NCBI GenBank assembly: GCA_034189125.1
Contig: JAXHVB010000094.1
Span: 1-64,000, forward strand
From: UBA5862 sp002408105
Lineage (GTDB): Bacteria > Pseudomonadota > Gammaproteobacteria > Pseudomonadales > UBA5862
Reading direction: 5' to 3'
DNA: 64,000 nucleotides
Within the stretch, counting starts at the first letter, position 1, and each line of letters begins with the position of its first letter. The translations under genes and the position numbers were made by a program. The notes below the pieces were generated by a model. That model did no database searches, was not told the origin of the DNA, and was given only the letters and a program-made list of their open reading frames with translations. This document shows, in pieces, positions 7,822 to 23,527 of the stretch.

Positions 7822-8868
7822 TCAAGCCACGGCAATCTTCGGATCTGCGTAGACGTCCTGTATGGCATTCAGCAGCCCGATGCCCTCAGCCATCGGGCGC
7901 TGGAAGGCTTTACGGCCACTGATCAAGCCCATACCGCCGGCACGCTTGTTGATGACTGCGGTGCGCACTGCCTGCTGGAGATCGTGTTGGCCTGAGGCGC
8001 CTCCGGAATTGATCAGTCCGATGCGTCCCATGTAACAGTTCGCAACCTGGTACCGGACCAGATCGATCGGGTGGTCGCTGGTCAGGGTGTCATACACCTT
8101 CGCGTGGGTCTTGCCAAATTGGAGCGCGCTGAACCCCCCATTGTTGGTGGCCATTTTCTGCTTGACGATGTCGGCACCGACGGTCGCGGCCAAGTGGTTG
8201 GCCTGTCCCGTGAGGTCGGCCGCGGTGTGGTAGTCGACCGAGTCCACTTTGAACGCGCTGTTGCGCAAGTATGCCCAGAGCACCGTCGCCATGCCCAGTT
8301 CATGCGCAGCCGCAAAGGCAGCACCCACTTCCTGGATTTGTCGCCGCGACTCGGGGGAGCCAAAGTAGATGGTTGCTCCGACCGCGACTGCCCCCATATC
8401 AAAGGCTTGACGCACCGAGGCAAACGGGGTCTGGTCATGCATTTCCGGATAAGTGAGCAGTTCATTGTGGTTGAGCTTGACCAGAAACGGGATGCGGTGC
8501 GCATGGCGCCTCGCCACCGAGGCCAGGACGCCATAGGTCGAGGCGACTGCGCTGCAACCCCCCTCGATCGCAAGCTCGACAATTCGCTCCGGATCGAAGT
8601 AGAGCGGGTTCGGCGCAAAAGATGCACCCGCCGAATGCTCCACCCCCTGGTCCACCGGCAAGATGGACAGGTATCCAGTGCCGGCGAGGCGCCCATGATT
8701 GAACAGCTGCTGCAAGCTGCGCAGCACCGGCACCGGACGCGCTGAGGCCGCCATGACACGGTCGATAAAGTCCGGCCCCGGCAACTGCAACAGCTCCTTC
8801 GGAACGCCAACGCACTGGTGTTCCAGCAACGACTCCAACTCTTCGCCCAACAATTGCTCAATGTCCAT
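7822..8868 (-). CDS. fbaB: Fructose-bisphosphate aldolase class I (DhnA/FbaB type)
   Basis: Cleaves fructose 1,6-bisphosphate to dihydroxyacetone phosphate and glyceraldehyde 3-phosphate through a lysine Schiff base. The 348-residue product is closely similar to E. coli FbaB as remembered: [46 protein letters not shown], and IVKQKM with the likely Schiff-base lysine. The ATG at 8868 has GGAG about 9 bases upstream; an ATG at 8883 would add only five residues. It is convergent with yceI and divergent from sodC. Confidence 0.96.
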   Translation of the reverse strand: MDIEQLLGEELESLLEHQCVGVPKELLQLPGPDFIDRVMAASARPVPVLRSLQQLFNHGRLAGTGYLSILPVDQGVEHSAGASFAPNPLYFDPERIVELAIEGGCSAVASTYGVLASVARRHAHRIPFLVKLNHNELLTYPEMHDQTPFASVRQAFDMGAVAVGATIYFGSPESRRQIQEVGAAFAAAHELGMATVLWAYLRNSAFKVDSVDYHTAADLTGQANHLAATVGADIVKQKMATNNGGFSALQFGKTHAKVYDTLTSDHPIDLVRYQVANCYMGRIGLINSGGASGQHDLQQAVRTAVINKRAGGMGLISGRKAFQRPMAEGIGLLNAIQDVYADPKIAVA

Positions 8869-9058
8869 CGTATGCCGCTCCATCGTCTGGTTGTGAATAA
8901 GAAGCGCTGTCGCCATTCTACGCTCCCGTCCCGTCAGGCGCAGTCGGTTTGCGTGAAACTCCCGTGCGGCCCGGCAGTCAACACCGGGAGCGCGCAGCTG
9001 CGGGCTGTAGCGGACATCCGATGCCCCATCCACCTGCCAAAACCAACGGAGACCCAAC

Positions 9059-9592
9059 ATGCGCACACACTCCCGCTTGATCCAACTGATGGCGATTGCC
9101 GCAATCGCCGGCCCTGTGCCGGCAGCCGAACCGGTCAACATCACCATGCACCGCGTGGACTCTGAGGCAGTCCGCCACGCCATCGGCACCATCCGCGCCA
9201 CATCGACGCCCTATGGCGTCGTGTTTGAGCCAGATCTCTCCGGCCTGCCTGCTGGTATCCATGGCTTTCACATGCACCAAAATCCGAACTGCGATCCCGG
9301 CGAGAAAGGTGGCAAAAAGGTCGCAGCACTCAAGGCCGGCGGGCACTTCGACCCCGATCACACGGGCACCCACCAAGGACCCTATGGCAACGGCCATCTG
9401 GGCGACCTTCCGGCACTGACGGTTGCCGCGGACGGCGTGGCCTCGCTGCCGGTACTCGCGCCGCGGCTTCGCTTGCTCGATCTCGCGAACCGGTCCTTGG
9501 TGGTCCACCAAGGTGCGGACAATTACTCCGATCAACCGAGCCTTGGCGGTGGAGGGGCCCGAATCGCTTGCGGTGTGGTGCCAAGGCAATAG
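9059..9592 (+). CDS. sodC: Periplasmic Cu/Zn superoxide dismutase
   Basis: Dismutates superoxide in the periplasm. The 177-residue product has a signal peptide (residues 1 to about 22, ending PVPAAEPV). Copper and zinc ligands are intact: [38 protein letters not shown] and [11 protein letters not shown]. The second disulfide cysteine lies in ARIACGV at the C-terminus. The length and N-terminal zinc-loop features match bacterial SodC. It is divergent from fbaB with about 190 bases between. Confidence 0.96.
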   Translation: MRTHSRLIQLMAIAAIAGPVPAAEPVNITMHRVDSEAVRHAIGTIRATSTPYGVVFEPDLSGLPAGIHGFHMHQNPNCDPGEKGGKKVAALKAGGHFDPDHTGTHQGPYGNGHLGDLPALTVAADGVASLPVLAPRLRLLDLANRSLVVHQGADNYSDQPSLGGGGARIACGVVPRQ

Positions 9593-9745
9593 CCGATGGG
9601 CTCCCGTAACCGGCCACGCCGACGGCGCGGTGATCGGTTTTTTTCGCCAAGACTATAGTCGGGGGCTTCGGATCAGGTTAGGATGCGAGGCAGGCGTGCC
9701 CATCGGCACGTCGATGACCGAGAAACGAAGCAAGAGGAGTACGGT

Positions 9746-9955
9746 GTGTCCCTGGTGAATGGAACCGTTAAGTGGTTCAACGATGAGAAGGGCTACGGCT
9801 TTATCGCCCAAGAGGGTGGCAAAGACGTGTTTGTACATTTTAGTGCGATCAACGGCAGCGGACGCAGAAGCCTGCGCGAAGGCCAGCAAGTGACCATGGA
9901 AGTCACCCAAGGTCAAAAGGGCCCGCAAGCCGAGAACGTCACCCCGATCGACTGA
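9746..9955 (+). CDS. Cold-shock domain protein (CspA family)
   Basis: A 69-residue OB-fold nucleic-acid chaperone. Both RNA-binding motifs are present: KGYGFI (RNP1) and DVFVHF (RNP2), preceded by NGTVKWFN. The start is GTG at 9746, supported by GAGGAG about seven bases upstream; the in-frame ATG at 9683 would add 21 residues that no cold-shock protein has. The 150-base leader between sodC and this gene could hold a cold-responsive 5' UTR, but I could not define its promoter. Confidence 0.95.
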   Translation: MSLVNGTVKWFNDEKGYGFIAQEGGKDVFVHFSAINGSGRRSLREGQQVTMEVTQGQKGPQAENVTPID

Positions 9956-10531
9956 TCCCGCACCCTGACCGACCGCCTTTCCAGGCGTCCCTACCCCGCA
10001 GCGAACTCCGATGACCTAGCCAGCTTAGCCCCAGGCCATTCGTGCCCATCAGGCAATGCGCGTTCCGGCGCTGGCTGGATCCGTTGACCCCAGCGAGTCG
10101 CCGCAAGGCGAGGTGTTGCTGTTGCGCGACCTGGCCGTCCGGCACACCCAGCTGGAGCAGAGCTTGCGCGCTGGGCGCACCTCGCTTTGCATTTGCGACG
10201 GCGAATGGTTCCATCGCGACCTGAAGAGGCCTGCCGGCCCATTGGGACGGCAGGCGTTCGCACGCCCAGGCTCCAGACGGACCGGCCGAATGCTCCGATG
10301 ACTTTGCATGAATCGGCCAAGGCATTGGGCAGCGCCTTGCCACCGCTACCACACCCCAACAGTCTTGGGAGCCGATCGGCGCCCGCAGCGGCTCCCAAGA
10401 TGCACGCTTTCGAGCTTTGACACTCCAATACCGGACAGGACACTGGCCGTCCCGCTCGGTTGAGGCCGGATCCGGTCAATTGACAAGGGTTGGGTGGGGG
10501 TACATCCGACAACGACAGGGCCGCTGCGCTG
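9956..10531. other. Gene-poor stretch between cold-shock gene and tRNA-Phe
   Basis: About 575 bases with no protein I can support. Short open frames exist on both strands (the longest is about 170 codons on the minus strand), but they overlap each other, have no recognisable family and start without a clear ribosome-binding site. The only strong structure is the 12-bp perfect inverted repeat at 10363-10400. No repeat of the tRNA end and no integrase fragment was seen. Confidence 0.6.
10363..10400. repeat. Perfect 12-bp inverted repeat (hairpin)
   Basis: Arms tcttgggagccg (10363-10374) and cggctcccaaga (10389-10400) are exact reverse complements around a 14-base loop. Neither strand has a T run directly after the stem, so it is not a classical intrinsic terminator. 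It lies about 130 bases beyond the 3' end of tRNA-Phe, in DNA without a gene. It could be a processing or Rho-type termination structure for the tRNA transcript, or a protein-binding palindrome. Confidence 0.8.
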
Positions 10532-10607
10532 TGGTGCCCAGGGGCGGAATCGAACCACCGACACGAGGATTTTCAGTCCACTGCTCTACCGACTGAGCTA
10601 CCTGGGC
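10532..10607 (-). tRNA. tRNA-Phe (anticodon GAA)
   Basis: Read on the minus strand, a 76-base cloverleaf starts GCCCAGGTAGCTCAG and ends in a genome-encoded CCA. The acceptor arms GCCCAGG / CCTGGGC pair perfectly, the anticodon loop is CTGAAAA (anticodon GAA, Phe), and the T loop is GTTCGATTC. A single isolated tRNA gene with its own promoter upstream. Confidence 0.98.
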
Positions 10608-10623
10608 CAAACGCGAGGGCGGC

Positions 10624-10652
10624 ATTAAACCGCCTGACCAAGCATGAGTCAA
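10624..10652 (-). promoter_or_regulatory. Sigma-70 promoter of tRNA-Phe
   Basis: On the minus strand, TTGACT (10652-10647) and TTTAAT (10629-10624) are separated by exactly 17 bp. The -10 box is followed by a GC-rich stretch (gccgccctcg), the type of discriminator seen at stringently controlled stable-RNA promoters. Transcription would start about 10 bases before the mature tRNA 5' end. Confidence 0.75.
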
Positions 10653-10703
10653 GCAGTGTCGCCACCAACACCCAGCCCATCAGGGAGTGGTGGCGGCCTG
10701 GAA

Positions 10704-10973
10704 TCAAGAGGAAGGACGGTACCCTTCCGCTTGCGCAAAGTTCTCGTCGTTGAAGAATTTTTCCATCTCTTGCTGCAAGAAAGCCCGGTCTGATGGGTCC
10801 ATCAACCGCAACCGCCGCTCGTTGATGAGGCGCGTCTGATGCAACTGCCACTCCTCCCAGGCCTGGCGGGACACGCGCTCGTAGATGTCTTCCCCCTTCG
10901 GGCCCGGAAACGGTGGCGCCTCCAGCCCGGCCAGCTCCCGTTTGTATTTTCGACAGAATACCGTTCGCGTCAT
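10704..10973 (-). CDS. yggX: Fe(2+)-trafficking / oxidative damage protection protein YggX
   Basis: An 89-residue protein with the YggX signature: [51 protein letters not shown] and a terminal EMEKFFND region. The conserved cysteine is Cys7. It helps protect labile Fe-S clusters and limits iron-driven damage. It lies 17 bases downstream of mutY, whose product carries an Fe-S cluster; the same mutY-yggX order occurs in many gammaproteobacteria. Confidence 0.97.
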   Translation of the reverse strand: MTRTVFCRKYKRELAGLEAPPFPGPKGEDIYERVSRQAWEEWQLHQTRLINERRLRLMDPSDRAFLQQEMEKFFNDENFAQAEGYRPSS

Positions 10974-10990
10974 GGGCAGGGTTCCTCTGT

Positions 10991-12049
10991 TCAGTCCCTA
11001 GGCTGCAGCTGATCGAGCACGCGGCGCATGGCCGCTGGCAAACCCACAGCGGGCGGCGAGAGCGGATCGTACCAGCGCCCACCCATCTGACCATCCAACC
11101 GAGCGAGGCTGTTTTCATCAGCTAGACAAAGCCGGTGTACATGGATGTCGAGCCGCCGGTGAGTGAGCAAATGCGAAAACCTACCCAACTGCCGGAGTTC
11201 ACCCTGGGTGGCCCCAAGCGCGTCCTGCAGGGCATCACTGGAAGCTGCCTGAGGGAAGGTCCAGAGCCCGCCCCAAATGCCGGGCTGAGGCCGCTGCTCG
11301 AGCAGCACAGCACCACGTGCATCGCGAATGACGGCCCAGTGAACCTCAACCTGCGGAACCACCCGCCGGGGTCTCGGAGCCGGAAACTGGTCAGCTTGCC
11401 CGCTTTGGTGTGCGGCGCAGTCTACAGCGATCGGGCAATCTGCGCACCGCGGGTTGCCACGAACGCAGACTGCGGCGCCAAGATCCATCATCGCCTGGGT
11501 GTATTCGTCAAACCTGTTCTCAGGTGTTTCTTGCTCCGCCGCACTCCAAAGCGCCCGAGCTGTGGCGCTGCGCCCCGGCCACCCTGGGATGGCGTGGTAC
11601 CGGGCCAGCACCCGTTTGGCGTTGCCGTCGAGGATCGGCGCACGAACGCCACAGGCGATGCTCAGGATGGCACCGGCAGTGGAGCGGCCAATGCCTGGCA
11701 GCGCCATCAGCCCATCCAGGCTGTGGGGCAGCTCCCTGACCCCGGCAGCGACCAGCTCTCCAGCCGCCCGGTGCAGGTTGCGCGCGCGGGAGTAGTACCC
11801 AAGCCCGGTCCAAAGGTGGAGCACCTGGTCTTCAGTCGCGCCAGCCAGGGCTTCCAGGCTGGAGAACGCTGCCATGAAGCGCTCGAAATAGGGCACCACA
11901 GTTTCCACCCGAGTCTGTTGGAGCATGGTTTCGGACACCCACACCCGGAAAGGGGTGATGTTCCGCCGCCACGGCAGATGCTCGCGCCCGCTTATCTGGT
12001 ACCAGGTCAGCAAGCGTGGTGCGATCGGCGCGCGGTGCGCCGCGCTCAC
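10991..12049 (-). CDS. mutY: Adenine DNA glycosylase MutY
   Basis: Removes adenine mispaired with 8-oxoguanine. About 352 residues. The catalytic Glu lies in [12 protein letters not shown], the helix-hairpin-helix is [14 protein letters not shown], and the catalytic Asp is in [12 protein letters not shown]. The [4Fe-4S] ligands are C-x6-C-x2-C-x5-C ([17 protein letters not shown]), and a C-terminal Nudix-like 8-oxoG domain has GGLWTFPQ. The GTG at 12049 overlaps the asmA stop (GTGA) and gives nearly the E. coli length (350); the longer open frame adds 41 unconserved residues inside asmA. Confidence 0.96.
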   Translation of the reverse strand: MSAAHRAPIAPRLLTWYQISGREHLPWRRNITPFRVWVSETMLQQTRVETVVPYFERFMAAFSSLEALAGATEDQVLHLWTGLGYYSRARNLHRAAGELVAAGVRELPHSLDGLMALPGIGRSTAGAILSIACGVRAPILDGNAKRVLARYHAIPGWPGRSATARALWSAAEQETPENRFDEYTQAMMDLGAAVCVRGNPRCADCPIAVDCAAHQSGQADQFPAPRPRRVVPQVEVHWAVIRDARGAVLLEQRPQPGIWGGLWTFPQAASSDALQDALGATQGELRQLGRFSHLLTHRRLDIHVHRLCLADENSLARLDGQMGGRWYDPLSPPAVGLPAAMRRVLDQLQPRD

Positions 12050-14169
12050 CGCAACCACTGCTGCAGACGATCGCGCAGGTCGTTGGGCAGCACGCCCTCC
12101 AATTCGCGCCCCAACTTGCGCACCGCTTCCTCGCCTGTCATTTGCAACAGCCGCTCGGTGTCGATTCCGCACAGCTGTGCAGGCGGATCAGAGAAACTCC
12201 CCTGGCACCGCAATGGCCAGCGAATCTCGCGAAGCCGCTCGGAAGTCGCGCACTGCTTCGATTCACTGTCTCCCGTGACCCGCACGCCAATGCGGTAATC
12301 AAACCGTTCTCTGGGAAGGTCCACGAACCCGGTACCACTGACGCTCAGCCCACCACCGGAGAGGCTGAAGTTGTCGGTGGTGCCCACCCCGTCGCTGAAC
12401 ACCAGGGAGGCCCGCAGGGTTTCAAAGGCTGTGTAGGGGGGCCAATTCCTATCGGGCGGAACATCCTCGTTCCGCAGCGCAGCGACACCTTTGCAGACCT
12501 GCTCCATCACATTCACTCCGAGGACAGCACCATCGGACACCGCAACGCTGACCGGCCCATCCAGCGTTGTAAGAATTTCTGCGAAGTCCCGGCCTTGGGC
12601 CGCAAGCGCACCTTCCGCCGAAAGCACACCGCGAAACAGCCGCCGTTCGATCAAATCAGCGAGCAGGCGCTCGAGTTGTACTTCATCCAAAAGAACCCTC
12701 GCTTCAGCGCTGACCTGCTCCGCCTGCAGTTTTAGGCCGGCCGTGCCACTGAACCGACCTGCATACAGTTCGGCCTCGGCGGACTCCATTCGCACCCTGC
12801 CATCCTCCCCCCGCAGGTGCAGGCTGACATTGGTTGCGGTCAAACCACTCGCTTTGACACGGCCCACTGTCACCCGCCCGTCGGCCGAAACCAGCGCCAA
12901 GGGCGCCAGCGCAACCGCCAAAGGGCTCGGAGGAGGGCCAGATCCAGCCGCTTCGGACAGCGGCTCCGTGGGCGTCGCAACCACCTGGTAGTTGTCCAGG
13001 TCGATGGCATCGAGGTCCAGCTGAAACCGTAGTGCGGGCGAACCCTGTAGTGCGTAGGCGAGGCTCCCGGTCAATCGGCTCTCATCCAGCTCAACTTGGA
13101 GATCAGGCACCGCAACAGCCATCGGCGTCACCCTGAACCGAGCAGCAAGCGCCACGTGCTCAAGAGCCTCTGAGCCCGCGAGTTCAGGCAACTCCTGCGC
13201 CAGTCGACGGGCGAAGGCATGGGCATCAAAGGGTGCAATGGAAAGAGCACCACGCACGTCCAGCTCAGACCCGAGCTGCAGCGGCTGAAGCCTCAAGGTT
13301 GCAACCAGGTTTGCAACAGCCAGCTCGACGGGAGCGACCTCGATCCGCTGCTGCGCCAGCGCATAGTGTCCGGATGCGCTGGTGACCCGAGCCTCCACAG
13401 GAGCTGTGCCCGGACCCGTCAGCGCATCGGCTTTCAGGTTCCAGACCAGCTCTGAGAAATCAAACTGGTCGAGCGTGGGCGAGACCCGCAGCTGGGACCG
13501 CACCTCAGTGTTCAGCACCCGTTGGCCATCCGGTCGAACCCGCGCAATCAGCTCCAGCGCGAACCAATCACCCAACCGCAAACCCTCCACCTGCAGCCGT
13601 TCGATTTCAGCGACCCAGTGGGTGGCGGTTTGGGCGTCACGGTAGTCGAGGCGCACGTCCTCGATGCGCACGCGACCAACGGCAAGCGCAAGCCCGGCTG
13701 CGCCCGCTGTTCCGCCCCTCACCGCCCCAGGATCGGGGTCCCGCTCAGGGGTGGACCCGCCGGCCTGCTGCACGGCAGCCTGCCAATTCGGCAGCCCCTC
13801 GCGGTCACGACGCAAATCGATGCGGCCACCTGAGAGCACCAGTGCATCCGCCTCCACTTCCCCGCGCACCAGCGGCCACACACGCACACCGACCCGGGCA
13901 TTCTCGACCGCGACGAGCGCAGGCGCATCTGGCGCGACGGCGAGGCGCACGTCATTGACTTCGAAACCAGCCACCGGATACAACGACCACGAGAGATCAC
14001 CTGCAAGATCGAGGTGGTAGCCGGTGCTCCGGGCAACGGCAGCGCTGATCTGCGGCTTGAAGCGGTTTGGATCCACCAACGAGATCAGCAGCACCACCGC
14101 CACCAGGCAAACCACCAGAACAAGCGCAATGACTTGAACGCTGCGCCACAAAATTCTTCCCATTGGCAT
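12046..14169 (-). CDS. asmA: AsmA family envelope protein
   Basis: A 707-residue protein with one N-terminal membrane anchor (about residues 12-32), then the AsmA N-terminal signature DPNRFKPQISAAVARSTGYHLDLAGDLSWS, and a C-terminal AsmA domain around TASNVSLHLR-like and LDGPVSVAVSDGAVLGVN segments. Members bridge or scaffold the periplasm and affect outer-membrane lipid homeostasis. AGGG lies six bases before the ATG at 14169. mutY and yggX follow in the same direction, so this is probably the first gene of the asmA-mutY-yggX unit. Confidence 0.9.
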   Translation of the reverse strand: MPMGRILWRSVQVIALVLVVCLVAVVLLISLVDPNRFKPQISAAVARSTGYHLDLAGDLSWSLYPVAGFEVNDVRLAVAPDAPALVAVENARVGVRVWPLVRGEVEADALVLSGGRIDLRRDREGLPNWQAAVQQAGGSTPERDPDPGAVRGGTAGAAGLALAVGRVRIEDVRLDYRDAQTATHWVAEIERLQVEGLRLGDWFALELIARVRPDGQRVLNTEVRSQLRVSPTLDQFDFSELVWNLKADALTGPGTAPVEARVTSASGHYALAQQRIEVAPVELAVANLVATLRLQPLQLGSELDVRGALSIAPFDAHAFARRLAQELPELAGSEALEHVALAARFRVTPMAVAVPDLQVELDESRLTGSLAYALQGSPALRFQLDLDAIDLDNYQVVATPTEPLSEAAGSGPPPSPLAVALAPLALVSADGRVTVGRVKASGLTATNVSLHLRGEDGRVRMESAEAELYAGRFSGTAGLKLQAEQVSAEARVLLDEVQLERLLADLIERRLFRGVLSAEGALAAQGRDFAEILTTLDGPVSVAVSDGAVLGVNVMEQVCKGVAALRNEDVPPDRNWPPYTAFETLRASLVFSDGVGTTDNFSLSGGGLSVSGTGFVDLPRERFDYRIGVRVTGDSESKQCATSERLREIRWPLRCQGSFSDPPAQLCGIDTERLLQMTGEEAVRKLGRELEGVLPNDLRDRLQQWLR

Positions 14170-14299
14170 TGGTGCCCTCGCTTTGGCCTAGAATGAGTCA
14201 GGATATCAACGTCTCGTCGGATTGGGACAGCCTGCCCTGCGACAGGGTTCAGCAGTACCCAGGACACCAAAGACGCCACAACAGCAGGGCGGTTGAACT

Positions 14300-16273
14300 T
14301 TGAATTGGATGTCAGACTGGAGACCAGGCCTTGTCCTTGCCTGGCTCTGCGGCCCATTCAGGGACAGGAGTACAAAGAGCGCACACAGACTCCTAAACAG
14401 AAGTTGGAGGACACACCTCGGTGCCAGGGTCGCCCTGCTCATGGGTATCACCACCTCCTGCGGCGCAGAAATGCTCACCATCGACCAGAGCAAGGCGCGC
14501 ATCGAACTTGACCCCTACCTGGAGTTCGCTGACGCCGGAGACAATGGCACTCAGCCGATCGAGCAACTGGTGGGGGCTGGCACGGCGCTGCAATGGCGCC
14601 CATTTCAAAGCAAAGCCCGCAACCCCGTCCGCGAACGCAGCCTGCTGTTGCGGCTGAAGATCTTCAATCCCACCGACACTGAGGAGTGGCTGTTCAATAC
14701 CGATGACCCGCTGGTTGACGTGACGGAAGTGGCCTTGGTGCATGCTGGCCAAGTGCTGGCGCACCACCGCGGCGGCGACCTGGTGCCGTTCTCCGAATGG
14801 CCGATTCCGCACCGCCACCCGGTGTTCCCGCTGCACCTCGAAGCGGGAAAGCACTACGAACTCTGGATTCAGGTCCGATCAGGCGGGCCGACCCGCGCCC
14901 AGTTCAGCCTTTGGGAGCCCGCCCCTTTTTGGCGCAGCGCCCAACAGGACGTGTTCCTAATGGGCCTGTTTTTTGGGCTCCTCGCGACAATCGCAACCTA
15001 CTACGTATTCTTGTTCACTTGGCTTCGAGAGCGGCGTTTTCTGTATTTTTTCGGATTCTGCCTGTTCACTGCGCTGACCATGGCAGGGCTGCATGGGTAC
15101 AGCTACCAGTTTCTATGGCCAAACGCCCCTGCGTGGCAAAACCGGGCACCACTTGTTTTTACGTCTTTGTTGATCTTGTGTGCCTGCTTTTTCGTGATCG
15201 ACTACCTGGGTCTAACAAAGGACAACCGAATCCGAAAGCTTCTCCTTGGCGCCGGTGGCTCGGCTGCCTTGTACGCCATACTACAGTGGTGGATCGACTA
15301 CACCTGGGCCGGCTACGCCCTGTTGTGCCTGTTGCTTGTCGGTCTGCTGCTGGTGTCCTACGCATCCATTCGCCGAATCCGCCAACACGGGCTCAGCGGT
15401 TGGTACTTTGCAGCGGGCTGGCTGGCGTTCGGCATCAGTGCCTTCCTGCTGGTCCTCGACGAGATCGGCTACAGCCCGGGATCGGTCATCGCCGGATACA
15501 CCGTCCACATCGGGGTTGCCATCCTCATATTGCTGCTTTCCTTCGGCTTGGCTGCGCGCATGCGTGACGAGCGCAATCTTGCCCTCAGGGCACAGGCTGC
15601 TTCCCTCCACCACCAAGCCCAGGCAACCCGAGAGCAGGAACGTGCACTGCGCATCGAGCGCGATGCCAAGCAGCACCTTGAACAGCGCATCGTCGAACGC
15701 ACCCGCGACCTGCAGCGCGCCATGAACGAACTGTCCGACGCCAATGCCCAGCTCCGCGAGATTTCCACCATCGATGGCCTTACGGGGGTGAAGAACCGCC
15801 GCCACTTCGACGAACGCCTGGTCACAGACCTCAAGCAAGCACGGCGCGAAGGCACATCCTTGGCCCTTCTGCTGATTGACCTCGACCATTTCAAGACGGT
15901 CAACGACCTTTACGGACACCTTGCCGGAGACGAGTGCCTCAAGCACCTCGCGCGCGTGCTGACGGCCACGGCCAGCCGGCCACTGGACACCGTGGCCCGG
16001 TACGGCGGGGAAGAATTTGTCGTGTTGCTGCCGAACACCCAGCCCTCAGGTGCCGTCAGCATCGCCGAGCGGATTCGCACTGCAGTTCAGGACGGGCCCA
16101 TCGACTGGAATGGACAGTCGATTCGCTTGTCGGTCAGTGTCGGGGTGGCCCTGTCTACGCAGGTACCCACGGCCGATTCTGACCAGTTGATTGAGTACGC
16201 GGACAAGGCCCTCTACGAAGCCAAAGCTGCGGGCAGAAACCGCGTGGCGTGTGCCTCACCCCAAAGCGATTGA
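14300..16273 (+). CDS. Membrane diguanylate cyclase with 7TMR-DISM sensor
   Basis: Makes cyclic di-GMP from two GTP. About 657 residues: a periplasmic 7TMR-DISMED2-like domain (roughly 60-205, with LRLKIFNPTDTEEWLF), seven hydrophobic helices (about 210-410), a coiled coil rich in Gln/Arg/Glu (about 415-480), then GGDEF. The active motif is GGEEF near residue 569, preceded by RPLD five residues upstream, an intact product-inhibition I-site. The exact start is unclear: the ATG at 14300 or one further in near 14441, since the first 45 residues look unlike a clean signal peptide. It is divergent from asmA. Confidence 0.88.
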   Translation: MNWMSDWRPGLVLAWLCGPFRDRSTKSAHRLLNRSWRTHLGARVALLMGITTSCGAEMLTIDQSKARIELDPYLEFADAGDNGTQPIEQLVGAGTALQWRPFQSKARNPVRERSLLLRLKIFNPTDTEEWLFNTDDPLVDVTEVALVHAGQVLAHHRGGDLVPFSEWPIPHRHPVFPLHLEAGKHYELWIQVRSGGPTRAQFSLWEPAPFWRSAQQDVFLMGLFFGLLATIATYYVFLFTWLRERRFLYFFGFCLFTALTMAGLHGYSYQFLWPNAPAWQNRAPLVFTSLLILCACFFVIDYLGLTKDNRIRKLLLGAGGSAALYAILQWWIDYTWAGYALLCLLLVGLLLVSYASIRRIRQHGLSGWYFAAGWLAFGISAFLLVLDEIGYSPGSVIAGYTVHIGVAILILLLSFGLAARMRDERNLALRAQAASLHHQAQATREQERALRIERDAKQHLEQRIVERTRDLQRAMNELSDANAQLREISTIDGLTGVKNRRHFDERLVTDLKQARREGTSLALLLIDLDHFKTVNDLYGHLAGDECLKHLARVLTATASRPLDTVARYGGEEFVVLLPNTQPSGAVSIAERIRTAVQDGPIDWNGQSIRLSVSVGVALSTQVPTADSDQLIEYADKALYEAKAAGRNRVACASPQSD

Positions 16274-16281
16274 GCGCCTAT

Positions 16282-16317
16282 GCACGGCGTGGGGGTCAAG
16301 CACCCAAAGCGCCGTGC
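16282..16317. terminator. Candidate bidirectional terminator hairpin
   Basis: Perfect 8-bp arms gcacggcg (16282-16289) and cgccgtgc (16310-16317) enclose a 20-base loop that can itself pair tggg/ccca. It sits between the converging diguanylate cyclase and hemE genes, where both transcripts must end. No T run follows on either strand, so it is not a classic Rho-independent site. Confidence 0.45.
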
Positions 16318-16322
16318 CGGCT

Positions 16323-17393
16323 TTAACCTCTGGGGTGGTTGTGCACGGCATCGACCAAGTCCTTCACCCGGTCGGGGTTGACCCCCGGCTGGATGCCATG
16401 CCCGAGATTGAACACGTGGCCTGGGCCCGGCCCGAACCCATCCAGCACACGCGTCGCTTCGGCCCGCACCGCCGCAGTAGAAGCGAACAGGACGGCGGGG
16501 TCCAAGTTGCCCTGCAGCGCGACCTGGTCACCCACCAACTGCCGAGCCCGGCCGATGTCAAAGGTCCAGTCAAGGCCCACAGCCTGGCAGCCTGATTTGG
16601 CGATCAACTCGAGCCAATGGCCCCCTTGCTTGGTAAACAGAATCACGGGCACCTGGCCGCCGTCGCTTCCCGGGTGCAAGCCGGCCACGATTCGCTCCAT
16701 ATGGCGCAGAGAAAACCGTCGGTAGGCATCCGTGGTGAGTACGCCACCCCAAGTGTCGAAAATCTGGACCACCTGGGCACCCGCAGCAATCTGGCCATTT
16801 AGGTAGCCGACCACGGCTTCGCTGAGCTTGTCGAGTAAGGCGTCAAGCGCCTCGGGGTCGTTGTACAGCAGTGTCTTGATTTGGCGAAAATCCCGGCTCG
16901 AACCGCCTTCGACCATGTAGGTGGCTAGCGTCCAAGGGCTGCCCGAAAAGCCAATCAGGGGAACACGCCCGTCGAGCTCTTGTCGGATCACACGCACCGC
17001 GTCCAACACATAGCCGAGGTCTGCCTCAGGATCGGGAATCGGCAGTGCATCGATCGCAGCGCGGCTCCGGACTGGCTTGCGAAACTTCGGCCCTTCTCCA
17101 GTTTCGAAGTACAGGCCAAGGCCCATCGCGTCCGGCACCGTCAGGATGTCTGAAAACAGAATGGCGGCATCAAGGTCAAACCGCGCCAACGGCTGCAGTG
17201 TGACTTCCAAAGCCAGCTGCGGATTCTGGCAAAGTGCCATGAAATCGCCTGCCCGGCCACGTGTCGCGCGGTACTCCGGCAAATACCGCCCGGCTTGACG
17301 CATCAGCCAAATCGGCGTGCGCTCCACCGGCTGACGGCGCAATGCACGCAGCAGGCCGTCGTTGTTCTTGGCATCCAACGCAGTCGCACCCAT
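16323..17393 (-). CDS. hemE: Uroporphyrinogen decarboxylase
   Basis: Converts uroporphyrinogen III to coproporphyrinogen III in heme synthesis, in the cytoplasm. The 356-residue product shows [18 protein letters not shown] with the family-signature arginines, the catalytic Asp region [34 protein letters not shown] (second signature) and the C-terminal [14 protein letters not shown]. The ATG at 17393 lies six bases after gltD, so it is the last gene of the pil-aro-glt-hemE minus-strand block. Confidence 0.98.
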   Translation of the reverse strand: MGATALDAKNNDGLLRALRRQPVERTPIWLMRQAGRYLPEYRATRGRAGDFMALCQNPQLALEVTLQPLARFDLDAAILFSDILTVPDAMGLGLYFETGEGPKFRKPVRSRAAIDALPIPDPEADLGYVLDAVRVIRQELDGRVPLIGFSGSPWTLATYMVEGGSSRDFRQIKTLLYNDPEALDALLDKLSEAVVGYLNGQIAAGAQVVQIFDTWGGVLTTDAYRRFSLRHMERIVAGLHPGSDGGQVPVILFTKQGGHWLELIAKSGCQAVGLDWTFDIGRARQLVGDQVALQGNLDPAVLFASTAAVRAEATRVLDGFGPGPGHVFNLGHGIQPGVNPDRVKDLVDAVHNHPRG

Positions 17394-17399
17394 GCGCGG

Positions 17400-23320
<5,921 letters not shown>

Positions 23321-23527
23321 AAAACGATTCTCTGATTAAAATGCTTTTCAATACATAGAGTTACGCAAGTACCTCCTGCGCAACAACACCGTGCACGAAA
23401 AAAAAGGACGCCTATTTTACATGCGCGCCGTACTGGCCCACAAACAGCGCTGCCCTCGGAACCTCGCCCCGCTGTCCGCCCGCACTGGCAGGGAAGACCA
23501 CCGAAGCCCTTCCCAAAGCGCCTGGGC

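Noticed and set aside
9617..9644. GC hairpin followed by a T run after sodC as a terminator
   Set aside because: The stem is only four base pairs and lies ten bases from the T run, so it does not meet the rule for an intrinsic terminator.
9991..10512. A 173-codon minus-strand frame in the gene-poor stretch
   Set aside because: No family resemblance, no ribosome-binding site, Cys/Arg/Ser-rich low-complexity-like composition and heavy overlap with other frames. It reads as noise.
10532..10607. tRNA-Phe as an integration site
   Set aside because: I saw no integrase gene and no second copy of the tRNA 3' end nearby, so there is no evidence of an island.
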